Of a DNA stretch of 64,000 nt, positions 37,316 to 48,028 are shown one piece after another. Position 1 is the stretch's first letter, and each line of letters begins with the position of its first letter. Under the pieces are notes generated by a model. That model was not told the origin of the DNA. It worked only from the letters and a program-made list of their open reading frames with translations, and made no database searches. Source of the stretch: Morella rubra (lineage: Eukaryota; Streptophyta; Magnoliopsida; Fagales; Myricaceae); contig CM025855.1 in the NCBI GenBank assembly GCA_003952965.2, forward strand, positions 11,375,125-11,439,124. Reading direction: 5' to 3'. The translations under genes and the position numbers were made by a program.

Positions 37316-38075
37316 CCTTAGAGAGAGTGGAGAAGGATTCGGTACGAAATTGAGAAGCTCTAGTGTAAGCAGGAGATCATTTGGGGAAACGTGGTCTAGG
37401 GTTTTGGGAAGTGTGTAGTTTCTGAAGAAGGAGATAAACCCTACTTTCGGTAACAGCGAGTAACAGACGGCGAGGCGAAACCGAACCGATTTGAATCGGA
37501 TTCGACTAGATCCGAAAAACACTTCTTGGTCGGGTTATCTGGTTCGGTTTTGGAGGCACTTGATCCACGTGAGATGCTATAAACGACAATCGTTTGACTA
37601 TGCTCTGCAAATTGGTCTTTCTTAAAAAGTATATTATCACATTCTCATTTGATCGACAGTGCCAAAGTAGATGACTATGTTTGGTTTAGATATTAAAATA
37701 GTTTTTTATATTTTGACAGTGTAGATTTTATTGGAATTGATGAAAAGTATGTTAAAATTGTTAGAATTTATAAAAAATTATTGAGATCGTTAAAAGTTAT
37801 TGAATTGATGAAAAAGTGATTATGAGAAGTTTTTGGAAACATTTTGAAAACCATCCAAACATAGCCGATGTGTTTCAAAGTAATGGGCCGCTTCTAAGTC
37901 TTCCCTGTTTGTTTTCAAAATTTTAAAAAATGTAACTATAGAATTAAGACAGAGTGAACGAACTTTCTCTTAAGACTCTTATGTTTAAGTTCGACTTTGC
38001 ACTATTCTCTTTTCAGTATCTATAGAATCAGTACTAGAGCGCTTTTATAAGAGGGTGTCTGAACCCTCGAAACAC
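34500..38075. repeat. Proximal copy of tandem duplication (OEP80 5' part plus upstream flank)
   Basis: Homologous to about 38200-42490. It includes OEP80 exons 1-5, introns 1-4 and upstream sequence up to about 38075, where both copies share a TAAGAGGGTGT motif. The copies are very similar, differing by scattered substitutions, small indels and the MITE present only in the distal copy. Confidence 0.9.
37673..37866. mobile_element. MITE-like element upstream of OEP80 (proximal)
   Basis: AT-rich, about 190 bases, with ends ACTATGTTTGG and CCAAACATAG as short terminal inverted repeats. The matching element at 41325-41532 in the distal copy shows it pre-dates the duplication. It lies about 360 bases upstream of the OEP80 start, so it may sit in the promoter. 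Confidence 0.55.
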
Positions 38076-38507
38076 GAGTTCCATAGCTTAGTCGAGGGAA
38101 TTTCTGCTGAAATCCGACAAGGGACTTGGTCGATGTAGCAAGAAAATCAGAGAGAAGGTTTCTGCAGCGGCACGGGATAGTTGCATTGAAGTACCTCTTG
38201 CAAATGCATAAAGAAATCATTACACACGTCACTGTTACAACTAATGTAAAGAATCATATTGCGAGGAGGATTTTTTTCTCCAAAGAAATTATAATGGAAA
38301 CAAAGAAAGAAAAGTGACACAAGCAAGAGAAACTTTTGAATGCAAAAGTACAGCAAAGCACTTTCTTTAGCAATAACTCATGGCATCAATGGTTTTTCCG
38401 AAGTAAGAAGACCTGCTCTTCAAGAGTTAGGAAAGAACACTGTTCTTCCAGAGTTAATCTAAGTAACTTTGTTTACAAAAACTACTAAGGGCTATGCAGA
38501 TAAGAAC

Positions 38508-40964
38508 CTGCAGTTGCCGAAGTATTGTCTCAGGCTTTGTCTTCCCTGTAGTAGGCTCACCACTGAAGATATAGAATTAAAGGATAAATTAGTCATGAAA
38601 TCCACACTTTCTGTGTTGCTAGAACATCATATTACATATCTGTGCATGTGGTGCCTATGCATGAGCAGGAATAAATGTATGCATGTATTCACGCATGTAA
38701 TCAAATAGCCAACTCTTACGTCTTTCTGTCAAGGAATCGTATAGAGATATTATTGACCTCGGCTTCAGAAACTTGTAACCTGAGAATACCCCCAGAGAGC
38801 ATCTCAACATCTGAAACCTTTGAGAACAGTAGAAAATAGTCTTCGATTAATATGAATACTCGGCTTCACAGACCCAGGTAAAGCTTAAATATATCATAAA
38901 TTGATTCATCATTCCAACTAGGCAAAAGAAAACTAACTCCACTTTTTCTGGACAGAGTAAGCATAATAAACTATTACCGATCAAGCACTAACCAGTGCAA
39001 AAAAGCCGCGTTCTATGTACCATCCATTGATCGAAGATATAGCCTCATCTAAACGCCTGAGATTAATCACTTTGCCTGCACAACTTGACACCAAAAATCA
39101 AAAACAATAAAGGTCTCTTATGAGCACATTTCACAAAATGGCAGACCTGAAAAGCAAGTAGTGGTATCTAAATCCATGCTTATACACACATACAAGTATA
39201 CATAGGAAAACCTACCATATCCATCACGGAGAGAATCCTCCAGAAATTTTGCTGGAAGAACATTAGCTCCTTCACAAACCAACCCCTGGAACTCCTGGTT
39301 TGGTTCTACCTTATATCACAATAAAAACAAATTAAATTTTATTCCACGCTGAAATCAAATAAGGAGTTTTAAAAGTGCTTAGGACATCAGTTTTCATTTC
39401 ATGCAGAAGATTACCCACAAATTGTCACATTGTTCTTGGAGAAACTGTTGTTAGCAAGAAATCGATCTGAGAAAATTTCAGCAGATGAATGGCATACAGA
39501 TGTCAATTCACAATTAACCTTGCAAATGAAAATCTAACAGTCTAAAATATACCAAATAAAGGAGAGAGATTTTATGCAGCAAAGGTGTCGATGGTATCAG
39601 GCTGAATTCCGGAAAGGTGATATGTCTTCTCTCAAGCATGATGCCAAGATCCATAGCTATGAAACCTATGTCTTTATCCATTTTCCTCACCTATTCCTCT
39701 TGGTTAAAGTCTTATTCAACCTATCTTTCTTTAAGTTTATGTAACCTTCTTGCAACCTCAAAGTTTTGGCAAATGGTATTGCTCAATATATGCTAAATCA
39801 GAGCTTCAGTTCTTCATCAGCTTCAGTTTCAAAGCTCTCCTATATCCATTTTCTGAAAGGTCAAAAGTATTCTCTAACAATTTTCTGAAAATTCTCCCAT
39901 AACTACTCTCACTAGTCCACTGCTTATTGTTAGCATGTTCACATAGCATATTGTTCTCTGCTACATTCACAAATACCGCCCAATACAACCCACTCGTCAA
40001 AGATTTCAGATGTATTTTCCGTACTAGCGGGGCGAACAAATTCTAGGAACAAACTCTTCGAACCAAAACATTTCGAATTCTTTCATTTCTTGCCCCAATA
40101 CTATATCACATAGAACCTTCATATAAATAGAACACAATGCTCAACAAACCATCGTACCTGGAACACCAATCTGATGCCGTCCCGCGTGTCAACTGCAACG
40201 GGCATGCACGAGGAAAAGTATCCGCTTTGGATGATCCTGTGCACATCCTCTTGGACCTCGCTCACAGTAAGCGCCGAGTTGGCTCGGCTCGCCTTCAGCG
40301 CCTGCAATGCTTCTGTTTCCAGGTCCTTCCTCTCAAGCTCTTCGCCATCCTTGTCCCTCACCAGCACCTCACTGATCAGAACCCTCTCCTCGTCGTGTAC
40401 TCGACTAGCCGAGTGCCCCTTCTGCTGAGTCTCCCTCCCTGACAAGTCGGAGGCCTGTGTCGTCAAATCTTCTGCCCGAGCCAGAGCCAAAGAAGCCGAG
40501 CAGAGAAGCGAAGATTTTGGTATTAACGACACGGACACCTCTTCCCTCCCACGTTGACTCGTCGAGCACGATTGTTGAGTCCCCGACGAGCCCGCCTGAG
40601 TGGAGTTGTCGGGCCGGATTAGAGACAACGACGCCGAACACAAAAGAAAAGATTTTCCGATCAATAAGCCCCCGCCGCCGCCCACATTCTTCAGTTGACT
40701 CGCCGAACACCCACTTCGCATTCCTGACGCGGACAGAGTGGACTCATTCGACCGGTTCCATAAATGAGAAAGTCGGGGGCTGAATTGTCTGAAATCCGAG
40801 CGACCCTTGACCGAGTCGATGAGCCGAGCGAGCGAATTTCTGGTATTCTCTATTCGCGAAGCTAGGGCTTGGTAACAGAAAGGGAAATTGAAGGGCGAGG
40901 GTCGTGGAGCGAGAGGGATTTTGAGAGAAGACGAAGTAAAGCCCACGTCGTCATTTCGCCGCAT
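38508..40964 (-). pseudogene. Truncated OEP80 duplicate (exons 1-5 only)
   Basis: Exon copies: 40964-40158, 39309-39216, 39075-38993, 38817-38720 and 38562-38508. All splice sites are kept and the frame is open. Exon 1 is the same 807 bases as the intact gene and differs at about seven of 269 residues. Exon 5 has lost 15 bases, removing five codons (around TTKKG) without shifting the frame. Exons 6-16, with the last POTRA part and the whole barrel, are absent, so alone it cannot make an outer-membrane protein. Exon 5 ends in phase 0, as does the one in the intact gene, so a transcript from this copy could join exon 6 of the intact gene in frame. It may instead be an unmerged haplotype. Confidence 0.85.
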
Positions 40965-41324
40965 CCTTAGAGAGAGTGGAGAAGGATTCGGTACGAAATT
41001 GAGAAGCTCTAGTGTAAGCAGGAGATCATTTGGGGAAACGTGGTCTAGGGTTTTGGGAAGTGTGTAGTTTCTGAAGAAGGAGATAAACCCTACTTTCGGT
41101 AACAGCGAGTAACAGACGGCAAGGCCAAACCGAACCGATTTGAATCGGATTCGACTAGATCCGAAAAACACTAGTCTTGGTCGGGTTATCTGGTTCGGTT
41201 TTGGAGGCAATTGATCCACGTGAGCTGCTATAAACGACAATCGTTTGACTATGCTCTGCAAATTGGTCTTTCTTAAAAAGTATATTATCACATTCTCGTT
41301 TGATCGATGGAGCCAAAGTAGATG

Positions 41325-41532
41325 GCTATGTATGGTTTAGATTTCAAAATAATTTTTTATATTTTTTATTTTTTTAAAAATAGTGTAAATTTTATTGGGA
41401 TTGATGAAAAATATGTTAAAAGTTGTTGGAATTTGTAAAAAATTATTTAGATCGGTGAAAAGGTATTGGAACTGATGAAAAAGTGATTGTGAGAGTTTTT
41501 GAAAACATTTTGAAAACCATCCAAACATAGCC
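41325..41532. mobile_element. MITE-like element upstream of OEP80 duplicate (distal)
   Basis: Counterpart of 37673-37866, with ends GGCTATGTATGG and CCAAACATAGCC. It is slightly longer because of a T/A-rich insertion near 41356-41385. Confidence 0.55.
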
Positions 41533-41563
41533 GATATGTTTCAAAGTAATGGGCCGCTTCTAA

Positions 41564-42178
41564 GAGCATTCCTAACAGGTTATCTATTCTAACATTTTGG
41601 TTAGAATAGAGAACCAATTCAACAAAAAAGTCAAAAAACACTCTTTAACAGCTTATCTATTCTAACAATTTTTAACAAAAAATTTTAACATATGAACAGT
41701 GGTTCTCTATTTTTAGATAACCACTGTTCATTTCTTCATATTAAAATATTAATATTTTTTTATTTTTTCTTTTTCTTTTTCTTTTCTTCCTTCCGGTTCT
41801 CACCCTCACCCTCTCCCCTTTTTCTTTTTCTTTTCTTCCTCCTAGCTCGCACACTCTCCCTCCCTGGTCTCCCATCTCAGGTTCTTAAAAAATATCAGGC
41901 ATTAGGAAAAGACAAAAATTAAAAAATCCACCATTTTTAAGATAAGATAAATATTCAAAAATATAACCGTTACAATAAAATGAATATTCAAAAATATAAA
42001 TGTTAGAGAAAGAATAAAGAAATCTTTGAATAATAATATTTAAATAGAATACTAAAAGTAGATGGTTAAAATAGAGAAGCTGTTATGGGTGTTTTTAAAA
42101 AGTTAATAGTTAAAATAGAAAAGTGTACTTTTTAGTTATTATAGAGAGCCAAATTTAAATAAGCTGCTAGGAATGCTC
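41564..42178. mobile_element. Harbinger/Tourist-type MITE with TAA target duplication
   Basis: A 615-base AT-rich element. The left end is GAGCATTCCTAACAGGTTAT and the complement of the right end is GAGCATTCCTAGCAGCTTAT. It is flanked by TAA on both sides (41561-41563 and 42179-42181). The sister copy of the duplication has the uninterrupted site CTTCTAAGTCTTC with a single TAA, which proves insertion and defines the ends. An internal hairpin, AACAGTGGTT paired with AACCACTGTT, lies at 41696-41731. The 3-base TAA duplication and GAGCAT ends fit the PIF/Harbinger superfamily. No transposase is encoded. Confidence 0.88.
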
Positions 42179-42570
42179 TAAGTCTTCTTTTTTGCCTGTT
42201 TGTTTTCAAAATTTTAGCTAAAATTTTACTTTTATCAAACACATTTTAAAATTTTACTTTTATTTTTATCACACATTTATCAATTTCAATATGACCTCTT
42301 TTTTAATACCAACATAAAATTTTACATCCAAACGCCCTGTAACTATAGAATTAAGACACAGTCAACGGAACTTTCTCTTAAGACTCTTATGTTTAAGTTC
42401 GAATTTAAAAGGGAATATAACTTTGCACTATTCTCTTTTCAGTATCTATAGAATTAGTACTAGAGCGCTTTTATAAGAGGGTGTCCGAACAATTTATGAG
42501 AGAAAACGATAATGACGGAAAGCAAAGGCGGAACCAGAAGGGACAATCGGAGCCTCTGCAAATGGTTCAA

Positions 42571-42595
42571 AAATATATATATATATATATATATA

Positions 42596-42629
<34 letters not shown>
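42571..42629. repeat. AT dinucleotide microsatellite
   Basis: About 58 bases of nearly perfect AT/TA repeats with one ATCTAT interruption. Translation across it gives meaningless Ile-Tyr runs. Confidence 0.9.
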
Positions 42630-42631
<2 letters not shown>

Positions 42632-43236
42632 ATAAGTGTTGTAACCCATTTAGCCCGGCCCGGCCCTTTAGCCCGCCCAGCCCAACCCCCCATCTCAGAC
42701 CTGGGCATGCCCAGCCCCCCTGCCCAGCCCTATGTTGTAATTTTCTATTTAAATCTTTTGTGTTCACATCCAAACCAAAGCGGAGTGTTATTTCTGGTTT
42801 TCCTTTCGTTTTTGCCTTTTGTTTTCTGTTTTTTTATCTTATTTTTGGCTTTCTTTTTATTTTTGAATTTGCGTGTTGCTTCTCTACCACTGGCTCTTCG
42901 TTGATTGCTGTATGACCTTAATTTCACGAATGTTCTGGATTCATATTGCTTTCTCCGTCTTTTGTATGCATGATATTATCTGTGAATAAGATGTGAGATG
43001 ACTGGATAAATAATAATATGATAATATACATCGAGAAGGAAATTTTTGAAACTATTAAAAGTGAAGCAATTTTGCAACGTTTTCAGAAATATGCAAACCT
43101 GTAAGATTCAATTACCACCTTTCAGTCTCAGTAAATAGTAACATATGTGTATTTTAATATTTTTAGTTCTTAATTTTCGATATTTTAACTCTAAGACAAC
43201 TTTTTGTATTAAGTAGTAAAAATAAATTTTGTCATC
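42630..43236. other. Unassigned sequence left of the gap
   Basis: A C-rich segment with repeated GCCCGGCCC/GCCCAGCCC units (about 42653-42730) and then T-rich DNA. No gene seen. Confidence 0.4.
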
Positions 43237-44236
43237 NNNNNNNNNNNNNNNNNNNNNNNNNNNNNNNNNNNNNNNNNNNNNNNNNNNNNNNNNNNNNNNN
43301 NNNNNNNNNNNNNNNNNNNNNNNNNNNNNNNNNNNNNNNNNNNNNNNNNNNNNNNNNNNNNNNNNNNNNNNNNNNNNNNNNNNNNNNNNNNNNNNNNNNN
43401 NNNNNNNNNNNNNNNNNNNNNNNNNNNNNNNNNNNNNNNNNNNNNNNNNNNNNNNNNNNNNNNNNNNNNNNNNNNNNNNNNNNNNNNNNNNNNNNNNNNN
43501 NNNNNNNNNNNNNNNNNNNNNNNNNNNNNNNNNNNNNNNNNNNNNNNNNNNNNNNNNNNNNNNNNNNNNNNNNNNNNNNNNNNNNNNNNNNNNNNNNNNN
43601 NNNNNNNNNNNNNNNNNNNNNNNNNNNNNNNNNNNNNNNNNNNNNNNNNNNNNNNNNNNNNNNNNNNNNNNNNNNNNNNNNNNNNNNNNNNNNNNNNNNN
43701 NNNNNNNNNNNNNNNNNNNNNNNNNNNNNNNNNNNNNNNNNNNNNNNNNNNNNNNNNNNNNNNNNNNNNNNNNNNNNNNNNNNNNNNNNNNNNNNNNNNN
43801 NNNNNNNNNNNNNNNNNNNNNNNNNNNNNNNNNNNNNNNNNNNNNNNNNNNNNNNNNNNNNNNNNNNNNNNNNNNNNNNNNNNNNNNNNNNNNNNNNNNN
43901 NNNNNNNNNNNNNNNNNNNNNNNNNNNNNNNNNNNNNNNNNNNNNNNNNNNNNNNNNNNNNNNNNNNNNNNNNNNNNNNNNNNNNNNNNNNNNNNNNNNN
44001 NNNNNNNNNNNNNNNNNNNNNNNNNNNNNNNNNNNNNNNNNNNNNNNNNNNNNNNNNNNNNNNNNNNNNNNNNNNNNNNNNNNNNNNNNNNNNNNNNNNN
44101 NNNNNNNNNNNNNNNNNNNNNNNNNNNNNNNNNNNNNNNNNNNNNNNNNNNNNNNNNNNNNNNNNNNNNNNNNNNNNNNNNNNNNNNNNNNNNNNNNNNN
44201 NNNNNNNNNNNNNNNNNNNNNNNNNNNNNNNNNNNN
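43237..44236. other. Assembly gap of exactly 1000 N
   Basis: The round length suggests a placeholder, so the true distance is unknown. Part of a retroelement (its 5' LTR and body) probably lies here, since the sequence to the right is retroelement interior followed by a 3' LTR. Confidence 0.98.
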
Positions 44237-45583
44237 GTACAACAAGAAAACTCTTAGGTTGATGGGGTTTGTTCAAGATGATAATGGAAAATGAGAGAAG
44301 AAAGATATGGTGACACCTAAGAAAGGGGGTGAAAGGGGTTCAGATTTTGAGAAAGAAGATGAAGATAAGGAAGAGGCTGACATTGAAAGGAATCCCAGGG
44401 GAAATATGACTCTTTTGGGTGAGCAAACTCCTATTTCTAATTCTTCACTGCAGATTGGATCATCTTCCAGAATGCCTGCTACTAGTTCTTATGAGCCTCA
44501 CCTAAATCATCTTGAGGCTTTAATGGCTGAAATAAAGGAGGAATAGAAAAGATTGGGTCAGAATATGGAGGACATGGCCACCAGTATGAAGACAGGTTTG
44601 AAGATATTAAAAAGCTGCTTGCTATTTATACAGAGCATTTTGAGACTTTTGATAAAGATATGAAGGGTCTTAAGCATTAAGTCAACAACAGTATCCATGT
44701 GGATAGTAAAGCGATTCGAATACTGTTGATGAATTTCAAGCTACCTCTATTGAGCTTCAGACTTTTGTGAAGAAATCGCTAAGGATGTTGTTCTGCAGGC
44801 AACGAGGGGTGCATATGAATGCTGATCGAAATCTCCGTTCTCATGTGAAATGGACGTATTGGTTCTCCACAACTTAGATGGAGTGGTTGAGAAAGTTTGA
44901 AATTCAGTACCCTCCTCCTCCTATCAAGAAGACACCTCCTTCCACACAGCCTCCTTTCACCTCCACCAAATAGACAGTTGTTCTTAACCCTTTCCCCTTA
45001 CTATATTTTTGATGATGTCAGAGAAGGAAAAATTAGAAGTTATTATGTTTATTTCCTAGCTCTTACTAAGGACATTCCTTTTTTTATTAACCTTATTTTG
45101 TCGTCTCTATGTTTGTATGTATTATGTTGATGAACTCTTGACTTGCTTCATCTAATGGATATCTATTTTAATTTAAATTTCTCCATTGGATTATTTATTT
45201 GTGCCATTTGTTGATTATCTAATGGTGATTATAAGGTATCTTTGAGTTTGTGAACGCATTACTCTTAATTGTAGAAATTTGAGACTTGTATTACAGATAG
45301 TATTCCTAATCTTTTATCTCAAATTCTGAAGTCTTATATTTTGGATAGTCGATTAGAGGTTTGAGAAGTTTGGCAGAAATTCATATAAATGTTTTTACCT
45401 GTTTTTAAATTTTGAAAAATCTATATTTACAAAAGGAACTCTTGCAAAACTTTTATAAAATCTCAAAGTCCTTTTTGCTAAAAATATCATAACAAACTCC
45501 TGCTTGTTTTCAGGGGGAGCTTTTCCATTTGTTAGCAAATTGCCTTCTCTAAAATGGTTTTGTTATCATCAAAAAGGAGAAGA
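44237..45583 (+). mobile_element. Interior 3' part of an LTR retrotransposon (degenerate)
   Basis: An open stretch of 79 codons (44307-44546) rich in Glu/Lys/Asp is followed by frames with stops and a Pro-rich segment. The end (about 45500-45583) reads GGGGGAGCTTTTCC ... ATCATCAAAAAGGAGAAGAT, which resembles the purine-rich tract before the 3' LTR in many plant copia-like elements. No reverse transcriptase is visible. The 5' part is presumably in the gap. Confidence 0.5.
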
Positions 45584-46761
45584 TTGTTAGCCTAAGGTTA
45601 TTTTGCAAACAATCCATAATTTATTTTGATGATAACAAAATTTCTAAGTTCTTTAAGACTTTAGATTTTACCTTGTCAATCCACTATTTCTAAATGTGTT
45701 TTAAAAGATTGAGGTTATCTCACTTAAAATATTTCTAAGTGTACTTGAACAACTTTACACAAAGTTGATAGATCAAATTTTCATATTGTAAGTGTTTAAG
45801 AAGTGTTGAAATGGAATGGACACTTTCAAGATGCTGATTTTTCTCTCCCGCATTGATAATGTCGACACATTGCACCGACACTCGAGAGCTGAATTCATGG
45901 TATCGACACATCGCACTACACCCGCAATTTTCAGACCAATTTTGTCGACACATGCAGACTATGTGTCGACACATGCAGACTATGTGTTGACACATGCTGC
46001 TATTTCCCAAAAAAATTGGAACGACACCAACTCATTTAAAATGCTCTAAAAAGTCATGGGTACCCTTCCAACAGTACTCTTGAGGGTTTTGAAGACCTTT
46101 GAAGTTAGAAGGGCTATGAATAGAAGAAGATCGAGAGATGAAGACAATACATTTGCAATTATTCTATGCCTTAACTTCTAGAGAGAGAAAGTACTTTGAA
46201 GAAAAGTGAATAACGTACCTACAAAGAAAGCTTGTGCTCCCAGATATCAAATTTTAGTTTTCTTATGAGAATCTTGTCTTCTTGCTCACTGTGGAGCTTT
46301 TCACTTGCTGATTTGGCTTAGAAAGCCTTTTATTATTATTATTTTTTTGTTTCCATCTTTTGTAAAACGATTGAGTGTTGGGTAAACACTTGGTCCTACT
46401 CTTGAGGTAGAAGAAATCCCTTGGGTTTTGGGATTTGTGAAAAGTTAAAGCATGTGCTCGAAAAACGCTTTGTAAAGGTTCCTTAGCACCCCGAGAAGCT
46501 AAGGTGTATTTGCTATTTGGAGAATAATGAAGCAGCCCAAAGAAGTCTATAGCCTTAGAGGTGGACGTAGGCAAATTTGGCCGAACCACCTAAAATTGCG
46601 GTGTTGTCTCTCTAACTTTATCTCTCTTATTATTAGGTCCATATTCAAATTTGTGGTGCTCTATCCTTTATTGTTTATTTACTTATAATATCTTGGAAAA
46701 TGTTTTAATTTTTATTAAAACTCAATTCACTCCTTTCTTGGGTTGTTATTTTGACTCACAC
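45584..46761 (+). mobile_element. 3' LTR of the element, cutting into the hAT pseudogene
   Basis: Starts TTGTTAGCCTAAGGTTATTT directly after the purine tract and ends near CTTGGGTTGTTATTTTGAC. It is the same family, in opposite orientation, as the solo LTR at 48029-49225: both carry GATGATAACAAA near the start, the GTCGACACATG motif several times, a TATA-like CTATRAATAGAA, and a TTGGGATTTGT block. Inside, a 21-base unit (GTCGACACATGCAGACTATGT) is repeated at 45943-45998. Right of the end, hAT C-terminal codons resume. Confidence 0.7.
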
Positions 46762-47462
46762 GAAGTCTTGTCTTGACAGTGTGCATTGCTGAAAAATTAT
46801 GTTCAATACTTGCAATTGAAACAGGAAGAGTTCAAACTAGCCGACTCAATCTTTCAACCAAATAATAAACTTCTAACTTCCTAGTATTTTACCAATACTT
46901 GACATAAATTAGAAGTTGGAGACAAGTTGGTGATGCACATTGTACTTGTAGTGTTGCAATTGAAATCTAAAAAGAGTTTTTTTTTTTTTCTGCTCATTAA
47001 AATCCTCAAGGTAAAATTTCTCTACAATATTGCATATCTTGTCAATATAGAGTGACTCAATCATTTATAAGACCTAAAGAAGCATTAATAGCAAAAAGCT
47101 TCACTTCCTTGTCATTAAACCTGCTATTTAACTCTTGCAATTGAGAATCTATAGTAGCCGTAAATATGTCTATTCGGTAATAATGTTGCATTGTGGCTTG
47201 TTCTTGCTAATGGCACTTACTACGACTTACATTGAAATGAGCACGCATACCAGAATTTCTATAGTATGTTGTTTAAAAAATAATGTCACATTCTCGACTA
47301 ATACGTCACAACTGCTACCTTTCAATTTCTAAATAAGTACTTTTGTCTTGATACAAGATTCAATAGTATTATTCACAATGTTTTGAGATTTTTGTTGCAA
47401 AGATTGACAGAGAAAACCAGTGATCCATAATTTCCTTTATTAAGTGTAAGATAAATACAACA

Positions 47463-47968
47463 AAGGTTTAATACACTTTGCACTCCTTATGTTTGGAGGT
47501 GTTGACACATTGTACCCCTATATTTTATTTTTAAGACATTGAGCCCATTATGTTATCTCCTCCAACGATTTGCACCCTAGAGTGAAATTTGGCATCAAAT
47601 TAGACGGTAATTGTTTACACGTGCCTCTCACATGACCTTAGTCCTTGTCAGATTACCGTATTGCCCTTGAATCTCAAACAAATCACGATTAAATGAGCTT
47701 CAAAACCCAATAGGGAAAATCGTGACTTATTTGAAGCTCATTTAATCGTGACTTGTTTAATATTCAAGGGCAATACTATAATCCGACAAGGACTGAGGTC
47801 ACATGAGAGGCGTGTAAACGATTATGTCTAATTTGATGCCAAATTTCACTCCGGAATGCAAATCGTTAGGGGAGATAACATAATAGACTTATTATCTCAA
47901 AAATAAAACATTGGGGTGCAATATGTCAACACCCTAAACAAAAGGAGTGTGCAAAGTGTATTTAACCC
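47463..47968. mobile_element. Foldback DNA element nested in the hAT pseudogene
   Basis: About 506 bases, almost entirely a long inverted repeat. The left end GGTTTAATACACTTTGCAC matches the complement of the right end, GGTTAAATACACTTTGCAC. Arms continue for about 240 bases to a centre near 47710. Identical 8-base flanks ATACAACA (47455-47462 and 47969-47976) are a target duplication. Eight bases suits hAT-type elements; long-armed Mutator-like foldbacks usually make nine. No protein. Confidence 0.8.
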
Positions 47969-48028
47969 ATACAACACTGTTGAGCATAAGATGTCCCTTC
48001 ATCAACATGGTTTGCAAGATCAAATAAG

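Larger units (their letters stand above)
38200..42490. repeat. Distal copy of tandem duplication
   Basis: Repeats about 34500-38075 in the same orientation. The extra length is mainly the 615-base MITE at 41564-42178 and nearby AT-rich additions (about 42200-42340, 42400-42420). It ends about 750 bases before the 1000-N gap. Confidence 0.9.

Noticed and set aside
40405-40783. Overlapping frames of about 100 codons on both strands over OEP80 exon 1 copies
   Set aside because: Shadows created by the GC-rich exon 1; the OEP80 frame has clear homology.
34500-42490. Idea that the OEP80 repeat is an inverted duplication
   Set aside because: Both copies are on the same strand in the same order; it is a direct tandem arrangement.
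42481-42915. Open frames of 130-144 codons with Ile-Tyr runs
   Set aside because: They translate the AT microsatellite and C-rich DNA; not protein-coding.
43209-44276. Long open frames across the N run
   Set aside because: An artefact of translating the assembly gap.
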